From Streptomyces sp. NBC_01241 (GTDB lineage Bacteria; Actinomycetota; Actinomycetes; Streptomycetales; Streptomycetaceae): a DNA stretch of 64,000 nt. A program made the position numbers and the translations under genes. The stretch covers positions 7,784,501 to 7,848,500 of the forward strand of contig NZ_CP108494.1 of assembly GCF_041435435.1 (NCBI RefSeq). The letters are read 5' to 3'. Positions 1-7,132 of this stretch are shown piece after piece (position 1 is the stretch's first letter; each line of letters begins with the position of its first letter). Under the pieces are notes generated by a model that did no database searches, was not told the origin of the DNA, and saw nothing but the letters and a program-made list of their open reading frames with translations.

Positions 1-303
1 CACCGGGTCAACACGACGCACCGCCTCATCGGTCTGACCGCCTTCCTCCTCTCCCTCCCCATCGCTCAGCACTGCATCACCGCCTACGGCGTCCAGCTGA
101 CCGACACCCGCCTGGCGCTGCACTCGCTCACCGGCTGCTTCCTCTACGGGGCCTTCGTCGCCAAGGTCATCGTGGTCCGCCACCGCCACTGGCCCGGCTG
201 GGCACTCCCACTGGCTGGAGGCACCCTCGTCACCGCGATCGCCCTGATCTGGTACGCCGCCGCCTTCTGGTACCTGAACGGCTTCCAGGCCCCCGGCCTG
301 TGA
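1..303 (+). CDS. DUF6529-type membrane protein, C-terminal part (5' end outside window)
   Basis: The reading frame is open from the first base and ends at TGA 301-303, giving 101 residues with no start in the window. Three hydrophobic segments are visible, at about residues 7-30, 43-58 and 68-94, with a short basic loop (VRHRHW) before the last. The His/Tyr-containing pattern (THRLIGL, HSLTGCFLYGAF) resembles my memory of the Streptomyces DUF6529 family, small integral membrane proteins often found near cytochrome or Rieske-like genes. No catalytic motif can be seen and the role is unknown. Family call moderate, membrane location firm. Confidence 0.6.
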   Translation, partial: HRVNTTHRLIGLTAFLLSLPIAQHCITAYGVQLTDTRLALHSLTGCFLYGAFVAKVIVVRHRHWPGWALPLAGGTLVTAIALIWYAAAFWYLNGFQAPGL

Positions 304-445
304 GCAGAGCGCGAGACGCCCGACGGCCAATGGCGGCCCCGGCCGGACCGACAACACCGCGGTGAGCGACACCCTGCACCTGGGCGGTGCCTCCCGGTTC
401 GGGCGAGGTCAGGCAGGGCTGGGGACATGAAGTCAGCCCTGCCCG

Positions 446-623
446 TTGTGCAACGGCGGCTTCGGCTTCCATCCGCTGCTGTGTTTCCGATCGCATTGCG
501 GTGTTGGGCGACGCCCTCGCGCAGATCCCCGACGCTCACCGGCATGGCACCGCAATCCTGGCCCGCGCCGACAGCGCCGGATCCGCGAAAGCCTTCCTGG
601 CCCACATCCGAACCTTGCGCGAG
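446..623 (+). pseudogene. IS1380-family transposase fragment (two frames)
   Basis: The stretch 446-487 encodes GGFGFHPLLCF. From about 490 a different frame encodes an IS1380-like segment around DALAQIPDAHRHGT and ADSAGSAKAFLAHIRTLRE, ending near 623. In intact IS1380 transposases these two blocks are separated by about 20 residues and lie in one frame, so this copy has an internal deletion with a frameshift and lacks both ends. It is a dead remnant that abuts the IS701 fragment directly. Confidence 0.7.
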
Positions 624-625
624 GC

Positions 626-808
626 TTCGCCGCCTACGCCACCTCCCGCGGCCACGCCCGGGTCGGCCCCGAGCTCTACCTGCCCAGGTCTTGGACCGAC
701 GACCGCGAACGCTGTCGGGCCGCCCGTGTCCCCGACGACCGCACCTTCGCCACCAAAAGCGAACTGGTGCAGGCCGTGATCCTGCGGGCCCTCGCCTCAT
801 CCCTGCCG
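626..808 (+). pseudogene. IS701-family transposase fragment
   Basis: The frame that continues from position 446 encodes RGHARVGPELYLPRSW, then DDRERCRAARVPDD and FATKSELVQAVILRALA. This is the conserved block after the second catalytic region of IS701-like DDE transposases. Only about 60 residues survive, and no IS ends are apparent. It was joined to the IS1380 fragment by an earlier recombination or deletion. A non-overlapping N-terminal piece of an IS701 transposase lies at 33851-34200. Confidence 0.7.
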
Positions 809-1115
809 CGGCGTAGCGCTCGTAGTCCCAGCCCTTCTTGGCGAGGCGGCGAGGCGAGCCTGAGCCATGGTGCCGTCGCGCCAGGGACATGGGAAAGCGG
901 CCGCAACGGGGATGTCAGAGGCCCGACCACGCCAAGGGCCCGTGGTGACCTGCGCGAATTCCCGGGCGTCAGCTTGGTGAGGGCAACCAATGTCGAATAG
1001 CTGGTGCACCCGTAGACGCAACCTCTGGTGCACGAGATGGTGCCACCATTCGGGTAGCGGTGAGGTGTCCAGCGGTCTGTGTCAATCGCTGAATCGTTCG
1101 AGCGAGGTGTCCGGG
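809..1115. other. Non-coding stretch after transposase remnants
   Basis: Open frames exist on both strands here but none has a convincing start, ribosome-binding site or family motif. I see only probable IS-derived debris between the transposase remnants and the stop codon of the molybdoenzyme gene at 1116. Confidence 0.5.
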
Positions 1116-2219
1116 TCAGGGACGGCATGTGACGTGCACGCGAGCCGCGGCGTTGTTGGCGTACCCCCTGGGGTTCCAGACGGTCGCCGGGGACTCAGGC
1201 TGCACAGCCGCCGTGGAGTCCCAGGCACGGGCGATGAGCTCGGCCTCGCCCGGGGGCAGCGTAAGCGTGGCGCGCCAGTGCTGCCACGTCCAGGGGTTCT
1301 CCGGCGGGTCCAGGTCGGCGTGGGCCCAGGTGACGCCGTCGTCGGCGGAGACATCCACGCGTTCCACGGTTCTGTCGTCCCCGGCGAAGGCGAAGCCGGC
1401 GACCTCGGTCGGCCCGGACGGCAGCTGGGCGTTCTTGCCGGGCTGCAGGATGGCACAGTGGATGGCGATCGGGCCGAGGGTGATGCCGTCTGCCTGCCTG
1501 GCCTGGTGAGGGTCGGCTTCGGCGGGCAGGATGCTGTATTCGATCTGGAAGTAGTTGTCGGACGGCTCGGCCTGAGCGGTAATGCGCTTGAGCCACTTGA
1601 CGCTGCGGGCGCCGATCCACCCGGGGACGACCACGCGCAGCGGCGCGCCGTGCGCGGTGGGCAGTGCCTGATCGTTCATGGCCCAGGCCAGCAACACCTC
1701 GCTGGAGGTTGCCTTCGCCACCGGTATCGAGCCGCCGAAGGGCTGCGGTGGCTCGGCCTGCTGTGACACGTCGGCACCGGTGAAGGCGATGTGCGCCGCC
1801 TCCGGCTGCACTCCGGCCTCGGCCAGCACATCCGCGAGGCTTGCCCCGCTCCAGCACGCGGTGGAGATGGCTCCGGGGCCCCAGGAGACCTGGCCGGGTA
1901 TCTCGCGGACCTCGATGAGGTCCGCGCGGCGGTTGCCCGCGCACTGCAGTGTTGCCACCACGCTCCGCTCGGGGAAGCGGCGCCGCAGTTCGTCCATCGA
2001 CAGCTCCAGTGGGCGATCGACCAGACCGTCTACTCGCAGCCGCCAGCTCTCCGGGTCGATGCGGGGGATGGGCGCGTGATTGCGGCCGTAGAAGCTCTCC
2101 AGGGGGGTGATCTGACTTGCGAGGGCGCCGGGAGGCGTTTCGGCGTTGTACGGCTCGGTCTGGTGTACTAGCACATTGTTCCACTTGCCCCATATAGCCA
2201 TATAACTACTGTTCATCAT
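1116..2219 (-). CDS. Sulfite oxidase-like molybdopterin-dependent oxidoreductase
   Basis: A 367-residue protein of the sulfite oxidase fold. An N-terminal molybdopterin domain (about residues 40-240) carries ATLQCAGNRR, whose Cys is the expected Mo ligand. It also has the conserved GAPLRVVVPGWIGARSVKWL block that contacts the cofactor. A C-terminal Mo-co dimerisation domain (about 245-365) has an immunoglobulin-like pattern (SADDGVTWAHADL, WNPRGYANN). There is no heme domain and no signal peptide, so a cytoplasmic enzyme using an unknown acceptor is likely; the substrate cannot be read. Start is uncertain: ATG at 2219, 2216 or 2201 are all possible and none has a good ribosome-binding site. 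The first 20 codons are unusually AT-rich. Confidence 0.85.
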   Translation of the reverse strand: MMNSSYMAIWGKWNNVLVHQTEPYNAETPPGALASQITPLESFYGRNHAPIPRIDPESWRLRVDGLVDRPLELSMDELRRRFPERSVVATLQCAGNRRADLIEVREIPGQVSWGPGAISTACWSGASLADVLAEAGVQPEAAHIAFTGADVSQQAEPPQPFGGSIPVAKATSSEVLLAWAMNDQALPTAHGAPLRVVVPGWIGARSVKWLKRITAQAEPSDNYFQIEYSILPAEADPHQARQADGITLGPIAIHCAILQPGKNAQLPSGPTEVAGFAFAGDDRTVERVDVSADDGVTWAHADLDPPENPWTWQHWRATLTLPPGEAELIARAWDSTAAVQPESPATVWNPRGYANNAAARVHVTCRP

Positions 2220-2731
2220 GTCAGGCGCTTACGCCAAGCCGCCCACGAGGAGCGCCTGCGGATGGCTAGTTGTCCTGTCCATAGAGGTTGGTGACAGTGA
2301 TCGCGGCCGGCGTCGAGAAGTGCACCACCTACAGCGCCACCAAAGCCGCCGTGCGCGCTCGCGGAGAACCGAACCCGCGGCATACGCGGAACATTCCGAC
2401 GGCTCGGCCCGTCCGGTATGACCGGACGGGCCGAGCCGCTCGCTGTGTCGAGGAGTCGCTTCCGTGGGCCGTTCGGGTGTCCGTCGACCAGGTATCAATG
2501 CGGCGCAATCGTCCTCTAGTGCGATGGTTCATACCAGAGCGGGACGGATGGTGGGCAAGTTCGACAACTGCCCGTCGCACCTGCGTGATGGACGACTACC
2601 GTGTGTGCGCGGCGATCAACGGTGAGCTCATGTCTTGCGAGCCTGCCGGACCGATGAACCGAGCCTGACCAGAACCGTAGGTGCCACCGCGGGAACGCCG
2701 ATTCCTGGTGCGCCACGTACCGAGGACACTG
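2220..2731. other. Intergenic region between divergent molybdoenzyme and conservon genes
   Basis: About 510 bases separate the two divergently transcribed genes. No protein family is convincingly recognisable in any frame. The only clear structure is the long perfect hairpin at 2400-2438. Promoters for both flanking genes must lie here but I cannot assign them. Confidence 0.6.
2400..2438. terminator. Perfect 18-bp hairpin with a 3-base loop
   Basis: The arms 2400-2417 and 2421-2438 are exact reverse complements (GGCTCGGCCCGTCCGGT and its complement, plus a closing C-G), with loop ATG. No T-tract follows, as is common for actinobacterial intrinsic terminators. It lies between divergent genes, so it does not end either neighbour. 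It may be left over from a deleted gene or be a cis-acting structure. Confidence 0.55.
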
Positions 2732-4729
2732 ATGTCTCAACTTCGCGCACCCGAAGCGCGACCGGAACGCCGAGAGGGCGGACGGCACGGCCGGCCGGGT
2801 GCCCGTTCCCACGCGGCCACGGCCAGGCCGCGCGCTGCCCAACCGTCCCCCGAGGCGCGTATCCGCCCCCAACTCCTGCGCACCGCGGTGCTGCCGGCCG
2901 TCGCCGCGGTGCTGAGCGGAGCCGCAGCGGTCATCTTCACCGTCCGCTCCACCGGAGCCCGGCCGTCCAGTGAACTGTGGATCGGGCTGGGCGGGGCCGG
3001 TGCGCTGGCCCTCGCCGCCGTGCTGGCCGCGTATCTCGCGGCCAACCGCGTCGCCACCACCGTCTTCGGCCGCTGTCTGGCGCTTCGCCGCGCCAGCGTC
3101 CACGGCCAGGCCGAACTGCAACGGGTGGTGGAACAGCTCCGCAACGGCGAGTCCGTGCCCGCGCGGCGGCCCGCGCAGCCCGTCGTTCCCGGCAGCGACG
3201 CCTTCGAACTGCTCGGGCAGGAACTCAGCCGCCAGCAGGAAGTCGCCGTGGCCGCGATCGTGCAGGCGTCCCGGCTCTCCGACCACACCGGGGAGGACCA
3301 GAAGGTCGAAGTCTTCGTCAACCTCGCCCGCCGGCTCCAGTCGCTCGTCCACCGCGAGATCCAACTGCTCGACGAGCTGGAGCACGAGGTCGAGGACCCC
3401 GATCTGCTCAAGGGCCTCTTCCACGTCGACCACCTCGCCACCCGCATCCGCAGACACGCGGAGAATCTCGCCGTCCTCGGTGGCGCCGTCTCCAGGCGGC
3501 AGTGGAGCAATCCGGTCACCATGACCGAGGTCCTGCGCTCGGCGATCGCCGAGGTCGAGCAGTACCCACGGGTCAAACTGGTTCCGCCGATCGACGGCAC
3601 ACTGCGCGGACACGCCGTCGCCGATGTGATCCATCTGCTGGCCGAACTGGTCGAGAACGCCACGGTGTTCTCGGCCCCGCACACCCAAGTGCTGCTGCGC
3701 GCCCAGCAGGTCACCGCCGGGCTGGCCCTGGAGGTCGAGGACCGGGGCCTCGGCATGCCGGGCAACGAGCAGAGGCGGATGAACGCCCTGCTCGCCGACC
3801 CCGACCAGGTCAACGTGGCCCATCTGCTCCAGGACGGCCGGATCGGCCTGTTCGTCGTCGCGTCACTGGCCCGACGGCACGGCATCGCCGTCCAGCTGCA
3901 GAGCAACATCTACGGCGGTACGCAGGCCGTACTCGTCCTCCCCCAGTCCCTCCTGGGCCTGGACGGTGACGTTCCCGCCGGAGGCGACGCGGCCCCGGTC
4001 CCGCCCCCTGGTCCCGTGCACCGGCCACCGGCCGAGGACGCCACCGGGGTCCACCGCAGGCCGAACCCGGACCGGGGACTCGGTCCCGGACCCGACCGGG
4101 GCCCCGCCCCGAGTCCGCAGCCGAGCACCAACCGCCAGCCCTACGTCCCCAGCCAGCCGCTGCACCTGCATCAGCCGGCCCAGCAGACAGGACACCAGGG
4201 CGAAGCCCCACCGCTCCCCCTGCGCGCGGAGCGCCTCGACCGCTCCGCCCCCGCCGAGGCCGGTCGCGGGAACCGGGGCACCGACGACGCACCCGAAGCG
4301 CTTCACCCCGAAGCACTTCACCCCGAGGCGCTTCACCCCGAGCCCGGCGTGGTGCGCGGCACCCTGGGGCGGCCCCAACTCCCGAGGCGGGCCAACCAGG
4401 AGCACCTCGTCCCACAGCTCAGGGAGGCACCGGCCCCACGCAGCGACGACGAACAGGCCCTGCACGACCCGGGACTCATGGCGGCATTCCGGCGTGGCAT
4501 CGAACTCGCGGAGGCCCGTGCCGAATCCGGGGCGGACACCGCCCAGGCGGCGGGCACGAGCCTGGGAACGGCGTCCGCCCCGCAGGCCCGGCAGCCCCGG
4601 GCCCCGCTCGAACCGCTGCCGGTACGTGGACTCACGGCAACCGCCGCCCCGCACACCCAGGCCCCGGCCCCGGACACGAACGTGGGCGGGACCACCGACC
4701 CCCTCGAATCGAACACCTCCAAGGAGTAG
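2732..4729 (+). CDS. cvnA: Conservon sensor histidine kinase-like protein (CvnA type)
   Basis: Membrane-anchored ATPase-type histidine kinase that heads a conservon. From ATG 2732 the protein has 665 residues. Two hydrophobic segments (about 51-70 and 82-104) are followed by a helical dimerisation region. An HATPase domain follows, with N-box LLAELVENATVFSAP near 300-315 and G-box DRGLGMPG near 335-342. The tail of about 240 residues is rich in Pro and charge and includes three tandem EALHP repeats near 4297-4340. ATG 2732 is preferred over GTG 2681 because GAGG lies 8 bases upstream of it and nothing comparable precedes the GTG. In characterised conservons the kinase-like protein works with the B, C and D proteins in a membrane-associated signalling complex. 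The cvnB start follows 7 bases after the stop. Confidence 0.88.
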   Translation: MSQLRAPEARPERREGGRHGRPGARSHAATARPRAAQPSPEARIRPQLLRTAVLPAVAAVLSGAAAVIFTVRSTGARPSSELWIGLGGAGALALAAVLAAYLAANRVATTVFGRCLALRRASVHGQAELQRVVEQLRNGESVPARRPAQPVVPGSDAFELLGQELSRQQEVAVAAIVQASRLSDHTGEDQKVEVFVNLARRLQSLVHREIQLLDELEHEVEDPDLLKGLFHVDHLATRIRRHAENLAVLGGAVSRRQWSNPVTMTEVLRSAIAEVEQYPRVKLVPPIDGTLRGHAVADVIHLLAELVENATVFSAPHTQVLLRAQQVTAGLALEVEDRGLGMPGNEQRRMNALLADPDQVNVAHLLQDGRIGLFVVASLARRHGIAVQLQSNIYGGTQAVLVLPQSLLGLDGDVPAGGDAAPVPPPGPVHRPPAEDATGVHRRPNPDRGLGPGPDRGPAPSPQPSTNRQPYVPSQPLHLHQPAQQTGHQGEAPPLPLRAERLDRSAPAEAGRGNRGTDDAPEALHPEALHPEALHPEPGVVRGTLGRPQLPRRANQEHLVPQLREAPAPRSDDEQALHDPGLMAAFRRGIELAEARAESGADTAQAAGTSLGTASAPQARQPRAPLEPLPVRGLTATAAPHTQAPAPDTNVGGTTDPLESNTSKE

Positions 4730-4736
4730 ATGCACC

Positions 4737-5171
4737 ATGTCGACCGATATGTCATCCGGTCAGGTCTCGGACCTCGACTGGCTGCTGAGCGGACTGGTCC
4801 AGCGCGTCCCGTACACACGCAGTGCAGTCCTTCTCTCCGCCGACGGGCTGGTGAAATCCCTCCACGGCATGGACGCCGACAGCGCCGACCACATGGCAGC
4901 GCTGGCCGCCGGCCTGTACTCGCTCGGCCGCAGCGCCGGCGCGCGCTTCGGTGACAGCGGCGACGTACGCCAGGTGGTCGTCGAGCTCGACACGACGCTG
5001 CTGTTCGTCTCCACCGCGGGCTCGGGCACCTGCCTCGCCGTCCTCGCCGGCCGGGAGGCGGACGCGGCGGTACTGGGCTACGAGATGACGATGCTGGTCA
5101 AGAGCGTCCGGCCCTACCTGATGACTCCGGCAAGACAGGCGGCCGGGGCCCCGAGCACCACGGGGCTGTGA
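4737..5171 (+). CDS. cvnB: Roadblock/LC7 domain protein (CvnB type)
   Basis: A 144-residue single-domain roadblock/LC7 protein. The start ATG 4737 follows AAGGAG at 4721-4726. The core shows the family pattern: DWLLSGLVQRVPYTRSAVLLSADGL, a central DHMAALAAGLYSL helix, a strand VVVELDTTLLFVSTAG, and the C-terminal helix AVLGYEMTMLVKSVRPYL. Roadblock proteins of conservons are thought to act as partners or GTPase-activating factors for the CvnD GTPase. It overlaps cvnC by 4 bases (GTGA), implying translational coupling. Confidence 0.92.
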   Translation: MSTDMSSGQVSDLDWLLSGLVQRVPYTRSAVLLSADGLVKSLHGMDADSADHMAALAAGLYSLGRSAGARFGDSGDVRQVVVELDTTLLFVSTAGSGTCLAVLAGREADAAVLGYEMTMLVKSVRPYLMTPARQAAGAPSTTGL

Positions 5172-5545
5172 GGGTGTCGGTTCCGCAGGACGCGCCGTTG
5201 CTCGACGACGCGGCCGGCCGGCTCATCCGCCCGTACACCGTGAGCAACGGCCGGACCCGTCCGACGGCCGTGCTCGATCTGCTCTCTCTGGTGATGGCCA
5301 CGGGGACCGAGCCACAGGTCCATCTCGGTCCCGAGCACTCCGTCGCGCTGGGGCTGTGCGGCGGCCCCACCTCGGTGGCCGAGATCGCCGCCCATCTTCG
5401 GTTGCCCGCAGTCGTCACCAAGGTGCTCGTCTCCGACCTGGTGGACTGCGGAGCAGTCACCGCGCACGCGCCCGCCTTCCATGACATGCCCACCGACCGA
5501 TCTCTGCTGGAGGCAGTGCTCGATGGCTTACGACGACAGCTCTGA
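5168..5545 (+). CDS. cvnC: DUF742 winged-helix-like protein (CvnC type)
   Basis: A 125-residue DUF742 protein starting at GTG 5168, inside the cvnB stop (GTGA overlap). Family marks are the N-terminal RLIRPYTVSNGRTRP box, the LDLLSLV segment, and a helix-turn-helix-like part (LGLCGGPTSVAEIAAHLRL followed by VVTKVLVSDLVDCGAV). DUF742 proteins are constant members of conservons; the molecular role is not established, though a winged-helix fold suggests nucleic-acid or protein binding. The C-terminus overlaps the start of cvnD by 23 bases. Confidence 0.92.
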   Translation: MRVSVPQDAPLLDDAAGRLIRPYTVSNGRTRPTAVLDLLSLVMATGTEPQVHLGPEHSVALGLCGGPTSVAEIAAHLRLPAVVTKVLVSDLVDCGAVTAHAPAFHDMPTDRSLLEAVLDGLRRQL

Positions 5546-6542
5546 CGGCTTCGGCAGCCCAGCCGCGTACGAGAACAGCGCACGCCACGAAGGCTTCGAA
5601 AGTCTCGGAAGCCATGGAGAGCGTGGAAGCCCTGGACGCCCTGGAAGCCCTGGAAGCCGTGGAAGCGACGGAAGCCACGAGAGCCATGGAGACCGCGGCT
5701 ATCCGGAAGGCTTTGGCGGCTCCGGCGATGCCCACAGCTCCAGCGATGGCTACAGCTCCGGCGGTGCGTACGGCTCCGGCGGTGCGTACGGCTCCGATAC
5801 TTCCTACGGTTCCGATACTTCCTATGGCTCCGATAGTTCCTATGCCTCGGATGGTTCTCATGATGCCGACGGTTCCTACGGATCCGGCGGGTCCTATGAC
5901 GTCGGCGGGTCCTATGACGTCGGCGGCGGCTACGACTCCGCCGGGCCCGATGCCTCAGAAGGCTTTCCCGTCGCGCTCAAGGTGCTGGTGGCAGGTGGGT
6001 TCGGCGTCGGCAAGACGACCTTCGTCGGCGCGGTCAGCGAAATCGCGCCGCTCAGCACGGAAGAGCTGCTGACCCAGGTCAGCGCCGCGACCGACAGCCT
6101 CGACGGCATCGAGTCCAAGACGTCCACCACCGTGGCGATGGACTTCGGCCGCATCACCCTCGACGAGCAGCACGTTCTCTATCTGTTCGGCACCCCCGGC
6201 CAGGAACGCTTCTGGTTCATGTGGGACGAGCTCTCCCAGGGCGCGCTGGGAGCGGTCGTGATCGCCGACACCCGCAGGCTCGCGGAGTGCTTCGCCGCCG
6301 TCGACTTCTTCGAGCGGCGCGGTATCGGTTTCATCGTCGCGGTGAATGAGTTCGACGGGGCCTACCGCTACGCCCCGGAGGAGGTACGGACCGCACTCGA
6401 TCTGGGACCGGACGTGCCGGTCGTGCTCTGCGACGCCCGGATCGCCAGCTCCGGTACCGGGGCCCTGGTCACCCTGGTTCAGCACCTGATCAACGTCACC
6501 TCCGCCCCGGCCCCGCTGACCGCCTTCGGATCCCACACGTGA
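5523..6542 (+). CDS. cvnD: Conservon GTPase (CvnD type) with long low-complexity N-terminus
   Basis: A Ras-like GTPase of 339 residues; relatives are usually about 190. The GTPase core occupies about 150-325: P-loop GGFGVGKTT (158-166), switch II TPGQERF (224-230), and NEFD (275-278) in the NKxD position. Residues about 11-146 are an added low-complexity stretch. Residues 29-52 read as eight Gly-X-Y triplets (GSHGERGSPGRPGSPG...), followed by Gly/Ser/Tyr/Asp repeats (SYGSD units and two GGSYDV units). Codons in this part use more A/T in third positions (GAT, AGT, TCT, TAT) than the neighbours, as expected for recent repeat expansion. The start ATG 5523 overlaps cvnC in the usual conservon manner, so the extension is not a mis-called start. 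Confidence 0.9.
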   Translation: MAYDDSSDGFGSPAAYENSARHEGFESLGSHGERGSPGRPGSPGSRGSDGSHESHGDRGYPEGFGGSGDAHSSSDGYSSGGAYGSGGAYGSDTSYGSDTSYGSDSSYASDGSHDADGSYGSGGSYDVGGSYDVGGGYDSAGPDASEGFPVALKVLVAGGFGVGKTTFVGAVSEIAPLSTEELLTQVSAATDSLDGIESKTSTTVAMDFGRITLDEQHVLYLFGTPGQERFWFMWDELSQGALGAVVIADTRRLAECFAAVDFFERRGIGFIVAVNEFDGAYRYAPEEVRTALDLGPDVPVVLCDARIASSGTGALVTLVQHLINVTSAPAPLTAFGSHT

Positions 6543-7126
6543 CCGGGCACGCCGCCGGCCGGCTGCTGCTCACGCCCGTCGACCGGGACGCCCTCGTCCG
6601 TACCCAACGGCTGCGGACCCTGGGTCTGGGGGAACGCGCCGATGCCTCGTTCGACAACTTCGACGCATTCGCCGACCGGGTCGCCGAAGTGACCGACGTG
6701 CCCTTCTCGATGGTCAACTTCATCGACGGGAACCGGCAGTTCTTCGCCGGTCTGCACACCCCGGCCGGCACGCACAAGGGATCCCACCTGGGCGCCACGG
6801 CCGCGGGCAGCGGCCGCGCAAGCCGCTACGTGGCCCTCGACCGCGGCTACTGCCCACATGTCGTCGTACGGCGCAAGGCGCTCGTCCTGGAGGACGTCTG
6901 CGACTACCCGCGGTTCGCCGGGAATCCGGTGGTCGACGACATAGGCATCCGCTCCTATCTCGGCGCGCCCCTCATCGACCGCACGGGCATCGCCCTGGGC
7001 GCCGTCTGCGCGGTCGACACCGTGCCCCGCCCATGGGGCAGGGCGGGGCTCGACATGATCAAGTCCCTGGCGCGAGAACTGGTCGGGCACATCGACCGGC
7101 GGGAGGAGAACAGCATCGGCGGCTGA
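6539..7126 (+). CDS. GAF domain sensor protein, fifth conservon gene
   Basis: A 195-residue protein with a single GAF domain (about residues 25-185), starting at GTG 6539 within the cvnD stop (GTGA). Visible family features are the N-terminal FDNFDAFADRVAEVTDVPFSMVNFID strand-helix, CPHVVVRRKALVLEDVCDYPRF, and SYLGAPLIDRTGIALGAVCAVD. No output domain is attached, so it probably senses a small molecule, redox state or nitrogen oxide and reports to the conservon complex. Many conservons carry a cytochrome P450 in this position instead. The gene ends 6 bases before the convergent stop of the DUF2264 gene. Confidence 0.82.
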   Translation: MTGHAAGRLLLTPVDRDALVRTQRLRTLGLGERADASFDNFDAFADRVAEVTDVPFSMVNFIDGNRQFFAGLHTPAGTHKGSHLGATAAGSGRASRYVALDRGYCPHVVVRRKALVLEDVCDYPRFAGNPVVDDIGIRSYLGAPLIDRTGIALGAVCAVDTVPRPWGRAGLDMIKSLARELVGHIDRREENSIGG

Positions 7127-7132
7127 CCGCGG

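Noticed and set aside
2288..2668. Plus-strand frame containing TTYSATKAAVRA, similar to a short-chain dehydrogenase helix
   Set aside because: Only about 12 residues look similar; there is no Rossmann motif or continuation, so this is too little to call a remnant.
2681..2731. Longer cvnA with GTG start at 2681
   Set aside because: No ribosome-binding site precedes the GTG, while ATG 2732 has GAGG at suitable spacing.
5614..6072. Repeat-rich Ala/Pro/Met frame within cvnD
   Set aside because: It is the shifted reading of the same DNA repeats that encode the Gly/Ser/Tyr tract of cvnD and has no homology.
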